The position numbers and the translations under genes were made by a program. A stretch of 64,000 bases of DNA from Scytonema hofmannii PCC 7110 (lineage in GTDB: Bacteria; Cyanobacteriota; Cyanobacteriia; Cyanobacteriales; Nostocaceae), in assembly GCF_000346485.2 (NCBI RefSeq), contig NZ_KQ976354.1, forward strand, positions 8,608,039-8,672,038, written 5' to 3'. The notes beneath the pieces were generated by a model. That model did not search any database. It was not told where the DNA came from and saw only the letters and a list, made by a program, of their open reading frames with translations. Positions 38,846 to 47,218 of the stretch are shown piece after piece; positions within the stretch are counted from its first letter, which is position 1; each line of letters starts with the position of its first letter.

Positions 38846-39895
38846 GTGTATTGGACTCATAATAGCCGGAAAAGAAGCTTTTTTAGCATAATTGCTTTCT
38901 TAATGGTATTGTTAAGTACTGGGTGTAATAGCTCCAACACGGAGCGAGCAGCCAATTCCGAGCAACCACCACAAGCACAGGAAGCTGCATCGACGCCATC
39001 ACCACAATCAAACAAAATCAAAGTCGTATCAACTTTTTTACCGATTTATTGGTTTACTAAGGCAGTGACTGGGGATGCAGCAGGTGTCAAGATATTAGTA
39101 CCACCTGGCACAGAAGTACATGATTACCAGGCAACACCAGACAATGTCAAGGAAATAGCTACAGCTAATGTATTGGTAAAAAATGGCTTGGGTTTGGAGG
39201 AATTTCTGGATGACACAATTAAGAATGCCCAAAACTCCAAACTCATTCAAGTTGATGCAGCTAAAGGAATTCAAGCTTTAGATGAAATTTCACCCGTTGT
39301 GAAAACTCATAACGCCCAAGAGGAACACGACCACAAACATGATGAAAAAGCTGGAGAGAAAACCGCAGAACACGACCACGACCACCCAGAAGGAAACCCT
39401 CATGTGTGGTTAGATCCAGTTTTGGCAAAACAGCAAGTTGAAAATATTCGGGATGGTCTCATTGCTGCTGACTCTGCTAATAAAGCAACTTATGAAGCAA
39501 ATGCAGCAGCATATATCAAGCAATTAGATAGTTTGAATAGTGAATTCCAGCAAACTTTACAAAAGACTCCCAATTGTACCTTTGTCACTTTCCATGATGC
39601 TTACCCGTACTTAGCTAAACGCTACAATCTCAAGCAGGTTGCTGTTGTCGAGATTCCAGAAGACCAACTGTCACCAACAGACGTGCAAAATGCCGTGAAG
39701 GCAGTCAAGCAGTATAAAGTGAAAGCGTTGTTTGGCGAACCAGGATCTGATAACAAATTGTTAACGAGTCTTTCTAAAGATTTAAAGTTGACTTTGCGTC
39801 CTTTGGATTCATTGGAAACGGGTGAAACAGACCCGCAGTACTATTTTAAAGGAATGCGGGCTAATTTAGAAACTTTAAAATCAGCCTGTCAGTAG
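38846..39895 (+). CDS. znuA: zinc ABC transporter substrate-binding lipoprotein
   Basis: The 349-aa cluster 9 (ZnuA-type) binding protein starts with GTG 38846, five bases behind a perfect AAGGAGGA site. A lipoprotein signal ends in LSTGC. Metal ligands of the family are visible as EVHDYQ (first His), a His-rich acidic loop (EEHDHKHDEKAG...EHDHDH), NPHVWLDP, FHDAYPYLAKRY and the final FGEPGSDNK. The His-rich loop marks zinc rather than manganese. Followed by znuC and znuB in the same direction. Confidence 0.92.
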   Translation: MYWTHNSRKRSFFSIIAFLMVLLSTGCNSSNTERAANSEQPPQAQEAASTPSPQSNKIKVVSTFLPIYWFTKAVTGDAAGVKILVPPGTEVHDYQATPDNVKEIATANVLVKNGLGLEEFLDDTIKNAQNSKLIQVDAAKGIQALDEISPVVKTHNAQEEHDHKHDEKAGEKTAEHDHDHPEGNPHVWLDPVLAKQQVENIRDGLIAADSANKATYEANAAAYIKQLDSLNSEFQQTLQKTPNCTFVTFHDAYPYLAKRYNLKQVAVVEIPEDQLSPTDVQNAVKAVKQYKVKALFGEPGSDNKLLTSLSKDLKLTLRPLDSLETGETDPQYYFKGMRANLETLKSACQ

Positions 39896-39982
39896 ATGCT
39901 ATAAAAGATGAGTTATAAATTATGCGTACTACAAAGTACATTTCATCATAATTTCATAATTTATAACTCATAATGAGAATCC

Positions 39983-40053
39983 AGTGACCAGTGACCAGTG
40001 ACCAGTAACCAGTGACCAGTGACCAGTGACCAGTGACCAATGACTAATGACTA
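39983..40053. repeat. heptamer tracts CCAGTGA then ATGACTA
   Basis: Eight CCAGTGA-type units (one CCAGTAA) are followed by ATGACTA units. The second ATGACTA copy supplies the ATG of znuC, so the start codon of that gene lies inside the repeat. Confidence 0.92.
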
Positions 40054-40838
40054 ATGATTTTCCTATTTTAAAGGTAGAGGGATTGACCGTTTATCAGGGT
40101 AGCTATCTGGCTGTTCGGGATGTTTTTATGGAATTACACCAGGGAACGAATACAGCTATAGTGGGTCCTAATGGTGCGGGTAAAAGTACACTAGTGCAAG
40201 CCATTTTAGATTTAATTCCTAGAAGTGCAGGCACCATTGAAATATTTGGTCGTCCAATAACCCGTTTGGGAAATTTGCGCCACCAGTTGGCTTATATGCC
40301 GCAAAATTTTATTTTTGACCGCAGCTTTCCGATTTCTGTGGGTGAACTCGTAGGGTTGGGATGGGTTTCTAGTTCTTCCCCTACTCCCTACTCCCACTCT
40401 CCCACTCCCTTTTTCAAGGGTCGCCGAAATAAGGAAAAATTTGCAGCAGTAACGGAAGCTTTGCAGCGAACTGATGCTTACCACCTGCGCCATCAAGCAA
40501 TTGGAACTCTTAGCGGAGGTCAACTCAAACGGGTGTTGTTGGCATACTGTTTGGTAGTAAAGCGCAAACTATTAGTTCTTGATGAGGCTTTTGCTGGAGT
40601 GGATGTGCAGGGTGCAGCAGATTTTTATACGTTGCTTAATGAACTTAAGCATGAAGAAGGTTGGACGGTCTTGCAAGTCTCCCATGATATTGATATGGTC
40701 AGCCATTACTGCGATCGCGTTATTTGTCTGAACCAAACCATTGTTTGCACGGGAGTTCCAGAAGTAGCCCTTTCACCACAAAACCTTTTAGCAACTTACG
40801 GTCCTGGCTTCAGCCGCTACCGACACAACCATGACTGA
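40047..40838 (+). CDS. znuC: zinc ABC transporter ATP-binding protein
   Basis: The 263-aa ATPase has Walker A GPNGAGKST, the Q loop in AYMPQNF, the signature LSGGQLKR, Walker B LLVLDEAF and the H-loop SHDIDMV. Between Q loop and signature lies an unusual segment, SSSPTPYSHSPTPF (about residues 110-124), encoded by CCCTACT/CCCACTC heptamers in frame, i.e. a repeat inserted into the helical domain. The frame stays open and all ATPase motifs are intact. It ends 3 bases before the permease start. Confidence 0.92.
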   Translation: MTNDFPILKVEGLTVYQGSYLAVRDVFMELHQGTNTAIVGPNGAGKSTLVQAILDLIPRSAGTIEIFGRPITRLGNLRHQLAYMPQNFIFDRSFPISVGELVGLGWVSSSSPTPYSHSPTPFFKGRRNKEKFAAVTEALQRTDAYHLRHQAIGTLSGGQLKRVLLAYCLVVKRKLLVLDEAFAGVDVQGAADFYTLLNELKHEEGWTVLQVSHDIDMVSHYCDRVICLNQTIVCTGVPEVALSPQNLLATYGPGFSRYRHNHD

Positions 40839-40841
40839 CTC

Positions 40842-41675
40842 ATGACAAATTTAAACGACTTAGTGACTTTACTACAATTTCCTTTCATGCAACGTGCGAT
40901 CGCAGGTGCTGTTTTGATGGGAATACTTGGCGGTTTACTTGGTAGTTTTGTGACTTTGCGCCAATTGTCCTTCTTTAGCCATGCGGTAGGTCATGCTGCT
41001 TTAGTTGGCGTGGCGTTAGGTGTACTGCTGCAGTTAAATCCTACCTGGATGTTACTACCCTTTACTTTACTTTTTGGGTTGGTTGTTCTCTACTTTATAG
41101 ATCAAACAGATTTGGCTAGCGATAGTGTCCTCAGTATTGTCCTGTCCGGTGCATTAGCCCTTGGTGTGCTTTTGACTAGCCTCATTAAAGGGTATCGTGG
41201 TAACTTAATGAGCGTGCTGTTCGGTGATATTTTAGCTATTGACTTTACAGACTTAGTTTTGACCCTGCTTGTTCTTGTAGGTGGGAGCGCATTTCTCTTA
41301 TTAACCTTACAGCAGCAAATTTTGTTAACGCTTAATCCTGCTGTGGCAAAGGTTCAAGGTGTTCCAGTCCAATGGTATCGTTATTGCTTTGTGGTACTAC
41401 TATCATTGGCTGTTGCTGTGGCAATTAAAGCGGTTGGAGTTTTACTCGTGAACGCTTTCTTGGTTATTCCCGCCTCAACTGCCAAATTAATGAGTCACCA
41501 CTTTAACTGGTTTCTCATTTTGTCCGTGATTGTTGGTTCCACCAGTAGCTTTGCAGGCATTATTGTATCCGGTCTGTTCAACTTTGCTTCCGGTCCCAGT
41601 ATTGTTCTGGTGCAGTTTGTGTTATTCTTAGCAGTCTTCAGCTTGGTTCAGTTCAGGAAAAAATCAACCGCATAA
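40842..41675 (+). CDS. znuB: zinc ABC transporter permease
   Basis: The 277-aa ABC-3 family permease has about eight membrane helices and the conserved segments FVTLRQLSFFSHAVGHAAL, LLFGDILAI (as VLFGDILAID) and KAVGVLLVNAFLVIPASTA. It completes the importer with ZnuA and ZnuC. The start codon follows the znuC stop by three bases. Confidence 0.93.
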   Translation: MTNLNDLVTLLQFPFMQRAIAGAVLMGILGGLLGSFVTLRQLSFFSHAVGHAALVGVALGVLLQLNPTWMLLPFTLLFGLVVLYFIDQTDLASDSVLSIVLSGALALGVLLTSLIKGYRGNLMSVLFGDILAIDFTDLVLTLLVLVGGSAFLLLTLQQQILLTLNPAVAKVQGVPVQWYRYCFVVLLSLAVAVAIKAVGVLLVNAFLVIPASTAKLMSHHFNWFLILSVIVGSTSSFAGIIVSGLFNFASGPSIVLVQFVLFLAVFSLVQFRKKSTA

Positions 41676-41759
41676 TTTTTTCCAAAAGTACTTGCCAAAT
41701 CATTTGGCGTTCGCTATAGTTAATAATCGTGGTCATCAACAAAAACACGAAGTAAATTC

Positions 41760-41832
<73 letters not shown>

Positions 41833-41879
41833 TTTAAGAGAAATAGCTCAGAACCTTACTCATAAAAGGAATTTGAAAT

Positions 41880-41919
41880 AACCTCCACTAGAAGAGATAG
41901 CCAAAGTAGTGGGGGTTTT
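41880..41919 (+). terminator. terminator behind tRNA-Phe
   Basis: AACCTCCACT and AGTGGGGGTT pair with one G-T position, followed by TTTTC. It lies 47 bases after the tRNA. Up to 42057 the DNA shows no gene. Confidence 0.7.
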
Positions 41920-42057
41920 CAAGTTTTTAACTTGACTTTGACTATGAATTGACTATGGTGTGTAGAGCAAGCAGAAATATTTGGACACCTTTAGACAAAA
42001 AATGGGTGTAAAAAGGGTGTAAATTAAGCAAGATTAGGGTTATTTAGCACTTTCAGG

Positions 42058-42200
42058 ATGAAAGCGACTTACCAACAGCTAGAGTTACGCAATCTACCTC
42101 GGTACTCGATTACTGAGGCGAGTCGCTATTTGCTGATTCCGGCGGGTAAGCTGCGTTCTTGGATTCACGGGCGTTCTGATCCTATAGTGGAAGGGCCATT
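42058..42200 (+). pseudogene. truncated DUF433-like antitoxin gene
   Basis: The frame reads MKATYQQLELRNLPRYSITE then ASRYLLIPAGKLRSWIHGRSDP, the N-terminal HTH segment typical of DUF433/VapB-like antitoxins of about 200 aa. Homology appears to stop near 42195; the frame then runs into the reverse of the truncated methylase and ends at 42246. No cognate toxin is present. It is therefore a gene fragment. Confidence 0.6.
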
Positions 42201-43012
42201 AGAAACCAAACAAAAATTAACCGAGTCAGTAAACGAATTACACTGACAGCATTGCGTACCGTTTCATCTTTTTCCGCTCCATCAGGAAACTTAACGTATT
42301 CCACTGCCCAAAAATACCAGTTTGCTAGCTCTCTGAAAAACTTGTTGTTAAGTTGAGAAATATCAAGAGTTTTCTGCCAAGCGCTGTGAAGTTGATCGAA
42401 GTTACTAAATTGATATTCTTTATATAACTGATTTAACGAAAGATCGAAAAGAATTTCAATATGAGCGCGATGGGGGTTGGCGATCGCAATATCTTTAATT
42501 AAAGTAATCTTTTCTAAAACATCCTTAGATGTTTCCCTTTTATTAGGACGGCGATTAATTACCGACAAAGTAAAACTCTCACTGTATCGGAATAGCACCA
42601 TAATGGGGATATCAGATTGACGGTTAATTTCGCGAGTAATATCTGATAGCTGAGTGCGGATGTAATAATTCCCATGCAAACTAATAGCTAAGAAAATATA
42701 AGATTTAAGATAACTTAGATCGATTGAACTGTTAAAAATTTTTACCTGGGGATTGACATATATTTCATCTTCAGTTAATTGAAAAAGAAAATTAACCGAA
42801 CTCCATTCAGAAAACATTGCCCGTTTCTGGTTAATTTCTCCCCATTCAAACGTATCGAGAAAATCTTGAGGATCATTGCTATCTAAATCAAATTTTCTTT
42901 CTGTGGAGTATCCTAGTGTTTGGAATAATGTCTCTACCTTCTCGCCTGCATTACCTCCTGCTAAACCCTGTATTGATTGAGCGATCGCATCCCGTATCTG
43001 TTGTTCATTCAT
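42182..43012 (-). pseudogene. Eco57I-type methylase, N-terminal fragment
   Basis: The 276-aa frame resembles only the N-terminal part of large (around 1000 aa or more) type IIG-like restriction-modification methylases: QSDIPIMVLFRYSESFTLSVINRR, LIKDIAIANPHRAHIEILFDLSL and NAVSVIRLLTRLIFVWFL. The natural protein continues with the SAM-binding and N-P-P-Y methyltransferase core and target recognition part, none of which is present. The frame ends with MALPL-stop at the junction with the DUF433 fragment. Its start overlaps the helicase stop by 8 bases, so the pair was an operon. Without the methylase core it cannot modify DNA. Confidence 0.75.
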
Positions 43013-46000
43013 CTTTAATCACCAACCACGAAATTAAATCGAAATCAGTTTTGCTCGTTACCTGTTTTTTCTGTTCCGGCATTACCGCACCTTTACCAGA
43101 TTTAAACAAATTGCTACCTAACCGCTTTTTAAAAGTTCGAGTAATCGAATCAACTGCCCCCTGAAGTAAATCGTTATAAAAACTCATATCTGCCCCGTTA
43201 TTTGTCTGTTTGTCAAACAAATCGCACAACGAATTATAGGCTTGCATCTTATCCACGCACAACAACCGGAACATCTCTAAAATTTGCTTTGGTTGGGCAA
43301 AGGTGAAGCGCACAACTTTATCATCACGGATATAAACCAGAAAGTACGGTTGTAGCGGATTAACAGTCTCATTCCTAGAAGAACCGCCCTTCTGCTTCAA
43401 ACAGAAAATCACCCCTGAGCTAATTATCTGATTTTCTGGAACTAACGGAACCACTGTATAAATACCTAAAGGTGCATCTTCTAGCTGTTTGCGGTTCCTT
43501 TCCAGATACTTACTTAGTTCAATGCGGAAGTCATCTAAGGTAAACTCATTCAAAGCAACACTCTCATTAAAATCCTCTAAATCCAATACTTCATTCTGTA
43601 AACGTAATAACTGCTTATCTCTATATTTCAAATCGGTTTGGATTAACTCTTCAATTTCATCCGGTTCTAGCAGGTTATCCTCAAAAGTAGCGGCAATATC
43701 TACTAATGCCATCCTTGCCTCTACCCGATTTTTCAAATTGATGTATTTATTTAAGTCATCAGTTGCCCAGAAATTAACTAGCTGGACGGTATGATTAATG
43801 TTACCTATGCGGTCAATCCGTCCAAAACGCTGAATAATTCGTACTGGGTTCCAATGAATATCGTAATTAACTAAATAATCGCAATCCTGTAAATTCTGTC
43901 CTTCAGAAATACAATCTGTTGCAATCAATAAATCAATTTCACCCTCTAGCGGCATAGACTTCATCTTATCCCGCTTTTTAGAAATAGGAGAGAAATTAGT
44001 CAAAATTTGATTAAACTCATTCTTCCCAAACGTAGTTTTATTTCTTCCCGTTCCCCCCGCAACTAAAGCAATATGAATATTCAGTTTAGAAGTTATTATC
44101 CATTCCTGCAAAGCATTGTAAAGATACTCTGCTGTATCCGCAAAAGCAGTGAATACTAGAACCTTACGGTTAGGTTTATCTTGTTTATTAATTGTTGGCT
44201 GTTTTACTTTGTTTTCAATCAGCTTTTTCAAATCTGTTAATTTTGCATCTCGCTTTTTATCAACCTGCAACGCTGAACTATAAAGAATATTTAGTTGTTG
44301 CTTGTCTTGTTCTAAATCTTCTAACCATGCATCAATATCAAGATGCGCGATTTTTAAAATTAGTCTTTGACCAACCTCCATAGCTTCTTGTAATTCTTCG
44401 TCATCAATATCTTCAATATTCAACTGATTAAAATCAATATTGTGGTTCTCATCGCGAAACTGCTTAAATCGTTCAATTCGCTGCTGTAAAGCTTCAATTT
44501 TATCGATAGTTCTTTCCATCGTAATCGCAAACGAAGTTACCGAACTTTCCAACCGTTTGAGAAAGTTTACTTTCATCATGCCAATTAGAAAATGTTCGCG
44601 CACGCTTTGTTTAAATCTTTGTCCTGATTTATGTTCGTACTCTTCTTTATACTGATTTAAAACATACTTAGAGGGATTAAATAATGAAAGTTGATAATTA
44701 GAAATTTCATCATTCAGTTTGTCATAAGACATAAATCTCCCTTTCAAATCAATCTTAGAAAAGATAGATAAAGGTTTAAGACGTTCAGGAAATCCACCTA
44801 ATTGAGCTACAACATCCTTGTAATATTTCTGAATATGTTTTCGAGAACGAGCAATAGTTAATTCATCAAGCAGTTTAAAAAATCCAGAATCGAGAGAATT
44901 TAATAAATCACTGGTTTTCCGATTTTTACTCTTCTTTGCCCAATTAGTAAAATTCCTTTGAGCATTAGCCAGTGTATCTTTAAGACTCACTACACCAATT
45001 GAATCTTTAAAAGCATCATCTTTACCTTCAGTAAGAAATTCAATCTGATGTCTTAAATCAGTCAAATTATTATTAACTGGAGTAGCAGAGAGCAATAAAA
45101 CTTTAGTTTTAATTCCACTCTTGATAATGTCATCCATCAGTCGCTCGTAACGACTTTTACGAATGATATTACCGTCCTCATCACGCTTACCCTTAGTGTA
45201 ATTACGGAAATTATGCGACTCATCAATCACTACTAAGTCATAATTCCCCCAGTTAATAGTAGCTAAATCAATATCTCCAGATTTACCTGATTCACGACAT
45301 AAATCTGTGTGAGATAATACAGTATAGCTGAAGCGATCGCCAATAAATTGATTTAATTCACTATTATTCTGAGCTTGATACATTGTCCAGTTATCTCTTA
45401 ACTTTTTCGGAGACAAAACTAACACTCGATAATTCAGCAGTTCAAAATATTTAATGACAGCTAAAGCTTCATAAGTTTTACCTAAACCAACACTATCAGC
45501 AATAATGCAACCATTATGATTAAGAATTTTATTAATTGCTCCGATCGCGCCATGCTTCTGAAACTCAAATAAGCTTTTCCATATTTGAGTATCAACTATC
45601 TGGCTCTTTTCAGTAAGCAATCCACTTTCTTGCTGTTCTAGTAAAAATTGCTCAAATACATGAAATAGAGTTTTATAGTAAATAAATTCTGGTGCATAAT
45701 TAGTGTAAACTTGTTTAAGATAAAGCAGTACCTTATCTTTGACATCTTCTACTAACTTGTCATCTTTCCATATTTCATCAAACCAATTTTTTATATCAGA
45801 TGTACTTTCTTCATTTCTGACTATTAAATTCAATTCAATATTACTATCTTTAGCACTTAAGCCTAAACCTTTGATAGTAAAATTAGAACTACCCATGATA
45901 GCTGATTCCACTTCATAAGTATATTTAGACCCATCGGATCTAGTACGCTCAACCTGAGTGGCAATGTGGTACATCTTGCCATGTAGTAAATTACTTTCAC

Positions 46001-46379
46001 GTACTGACTTAATCTGTACCTTATCTCTAATCCAGTCAGCGCACTCTCTAGCTAACCGTTTCTGTTGAAGTTGATTTTGCAGCTTTAATCCATCTCGTTC
46101 AATCAGAAACCATTTCTTTTCATTTTTATGAGGGTCGAGAATAAATTCAGGTTCACCAAACAGAAAATTAAGACGATCGATAAGTAAAAGCTCATTCTTT
46201 AAAGCTTCAAAAGCATGAATAGTAAAATAAGCTGAAACAATAGATAGATTGGCTCCCTTTTGAATATTCTCTTTTAAAAACTCACCCACAGTACCCCTAC
46301 TGTGATTATCTCTAATTGCTGAATAGCTTATACACAGTTGAGAATTTAACATAACATTTGTTATGCTCTCTTTAGCCAA
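43005..46379 (-). CDS. SNF2-type helicase with N-terminal phospholipase-D-like domain
   Basis: The 1124-aa protein has an N-terminal PLD-like part (LLHGKMYHI near residue 130 and MGSSNFTIKG near 165, HKD-type motifs) and a superfamily 2 helicase: ADSVGLGKTYEAL (Walker A), LVVIDESHNF (DESH), LLSATPVNNN, and the C-terminal half with LLIATDCISEGQNLQDCD and IIQRFGRIDRIG. A long helical insertion lies between the two RecA-like halves. Such PLD-helicases occur with Eco57I-type methylases in phage-defence loci. The gene itself looks intact. It lies just after a MazF gene and before the broken methylase. Confidence 0.88.
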   Translation of the reverse strand: MAKESITNVMLNSQLCISYSAIRDNHSRGTVGEFLKENIQKGANLSIVSAYFTIHAFEALKNELLLIDRLNFLFGEPEFILDPHKNEKKWFLIERDGLKLQNQLQQKRLARECADWIRDKVQIKSVRESNLLHGKMYHIATQVERTRSDGSKYTYEVESAIMGSSNFTIKGLGLSAKDSNIELNLIVRNEESTSDIKNWFDEIWKDDKLVEDVKDKVLLYLKQVYTNYAPEFIYYKTLFHVFEQFLLEQQESGLLTEKSQIVDTQIWKSLFEFQKHGAIGAINKILNHNGCIIADSVGLGKTYEALAVIKYFELLNYRVLVLSPKKLRDNWTMYQAQNNSELNQFIGDRFSYTVLSHTDLCRESGKSGDIDLATINWGNYDLVVIDESHNFRNYTKGKRDEDGNIIRKSRYERLMDDIIKSGIKTKVLLLSATPVNNNLTDLRHQIEFLTEGKDDAFKDSIGVVSLKDTLANAQRNFTNWAKKSKNRKTSDLLNSLDSGFFKLLDELTIARSRKHIQKYYKDVVAQLGGFPERLKPLSIFSKIDLKGRFMSYDKLNDEISNYQLSLFNPSKYVLNQYKEEYEHKSGQRFKQSVREHFLIGMMKVNFLKRLESSVTSFAITMERTIDKIEALQQRIERFKQFRDENHNIDFNQLNIEDIDDEELQEAMEVGQRLILKIAHLDIDAWLEDLEQDKQQLNILYSSALQVDKKRDAKLTDLKKLIENKVKQPTINKQDKPNRKVLVFTAFADTAEYLYNALQEWIITSKLNIHIALVAGGTGRNKTTFGKNEFNQILTNFSPISKKRDKMKSMPLEGEIDLLIATDCISEGQNLQDCDYLVNYDIHWNPVRIIQRFGRIDRIGNINHTVQLVNFWATDDLNKYINLKNRVEARMALVDIAATFEDNLLEPDEIEELIQTDLKYRDKQLLRLQNEVLDLEDFNESVALNEFTLDDFRIELSKYLERNRKQLEDAPLGIYTVVPLVPENQIISSGVIFCLKQKGGSSRNETVNPLQPYFLVYIRDDKVVRFTFAQPKQILEMFRLLCVDKMQAYNSLCDLFDKQTNNGADMSFYNDLLQGAVDSITRTFKKRLGSNLFKSGKGAVMPEQKKQVTSKTDFDLISWLVIKDE

Positions 46380-46387
46380 AAAAATTT

Positions 46388-46726
46388 TTATATACTTAAA
46401 ACAATAGCTAATCCTTGAGTAATAAGTAACATTTCTGATTCAGATACTTCTCCCAACTTTCTGACTAATCTACTTTCAGAAAGCGAACGTATTTGAAATG
46501 TATCAACAGCAGAAGTTTTAGCCAAGTTATTTTCTGTGCTGGGTTCCAAGCGAACCATCCAAGGTCTTGCTCCGAAACTATCTTTCCAATCTGTAACAGG
46601 TACAATTACCTTTAGTGGTAAAACCCCGATAGCATTATCGTTAACTATAATGCATGGACGAGTTTTGCTTATTTCTCTACCCACTGTTGGATTTAGATTT
46701 ACCAACCAAACTTCACCTCTATACAT
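46388..46726 (-). CDS. MazF/PemK-family toxin
   Basis: The 112-aa protein has the family pattern YRGEVWLVNLNPTVGREISK, RPCIIVNDNAIG, a middle VIVPVTDW and a C-terminal LTQGLAIVLSI-like end. MazF proteins are sequence-specific RNA endonucleases inhibited by a paired antitoxin. The antitoxin-like gene ends 12 bases upstream. Eight bases separate the toxin stop from the helicase start, so it may share the helicase transcript. Confidence 0.88.
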   Translation of the reverse strand: MYRGEVWLVNLNPTVGREISKTRPCIIVNDNAIGVLPLKVIVPVTDWKDSFGARPWMVRLEPSTENNLAKTSAVDTFQIRSLSESRLVRKLGEVSESEMLLITQGLAIVLSI

Positions 46727-46738
46727 GGGCTTCCCAGT

Positions 46739-46984
46739 TTAAATTTTTGGCTCCGGATAGTCGTAAAAGTCTTCTCCCTCAATTTCAGAAAAAACAATCA
46801 ATTCACTACCAGCAGCATAATCTTCTATTGCTGTTTTGGCGGCGGCGGCTAAAACACGTTTTTGCTCGTCTTTTGTGAGAGAATGTTGTTCTTTCTGAAT
46901 TATTGCTAGTGCTACTTCTGCAATTTTCAAGCAGTCGCGTATACTTAAATTTGGCAATGATTGCAAAATTTCTTGTGTTTCCAT
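46739..46984 (-). CDS. antitoxin partner of MazF-like toxin
   Basis: The 81-aa product is placed and sized as the cognate antitoxin. It has a helical N-terminus (LSIRDCLKIAEVALAIIQKEQ), a middle ALAAAAKTAIEDY-like helix and an acidic end FSEIEGEDFYDYPEP, as expected of a toxin-binding tail. No MazE-type AbrB fold is obvious. The pair starts an operon with the PLD-helicase. Confidence 0.75.
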   Translation of the reverse strand: METQEILQSLPNLSIRDCLKIAEVALAIIQKEQHSLTKDEQKRVLAAAAKTAIEDYAAGSELIVFSEIEGEDFYDYPEPKI

Positions 46985-47218
46985 AGGTTGATAGAAAGGA
47001 ACTTATTGTAATTATAGAGCATTGACTTTAAAAGTAACCTCTTATACAAAAAAAATAGGTGGATATCAAAAGTCAGATTGCTACCCACAAAAAGCGCAGA
47101 TGCCAACTTAACAGTCAAACCGATTCATTCGTGGAGACTACCAGTCTCACCAAGTTCATTCCCCAACACAGTTCAACCACAAGTGATTCTGACTCAACCA
47201 TACTTTTAATTACATAGT
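46985..47218. other. intergenic region, accessory island boundary
   Basis: This stretch separates the antitoxin start from the CHAT gene stop. GAGACT-ACC-AGTCTC (47134-47148) is a small hairpin without T run. No gene is seen. Confidence 0.5.

Noticed and set aside
42058-42246. The 62-codon frame as a complete small antitoxin gene
   Set aside because: The matching family is much longer, and the last codons overlap the reverse of the methylase fragment.
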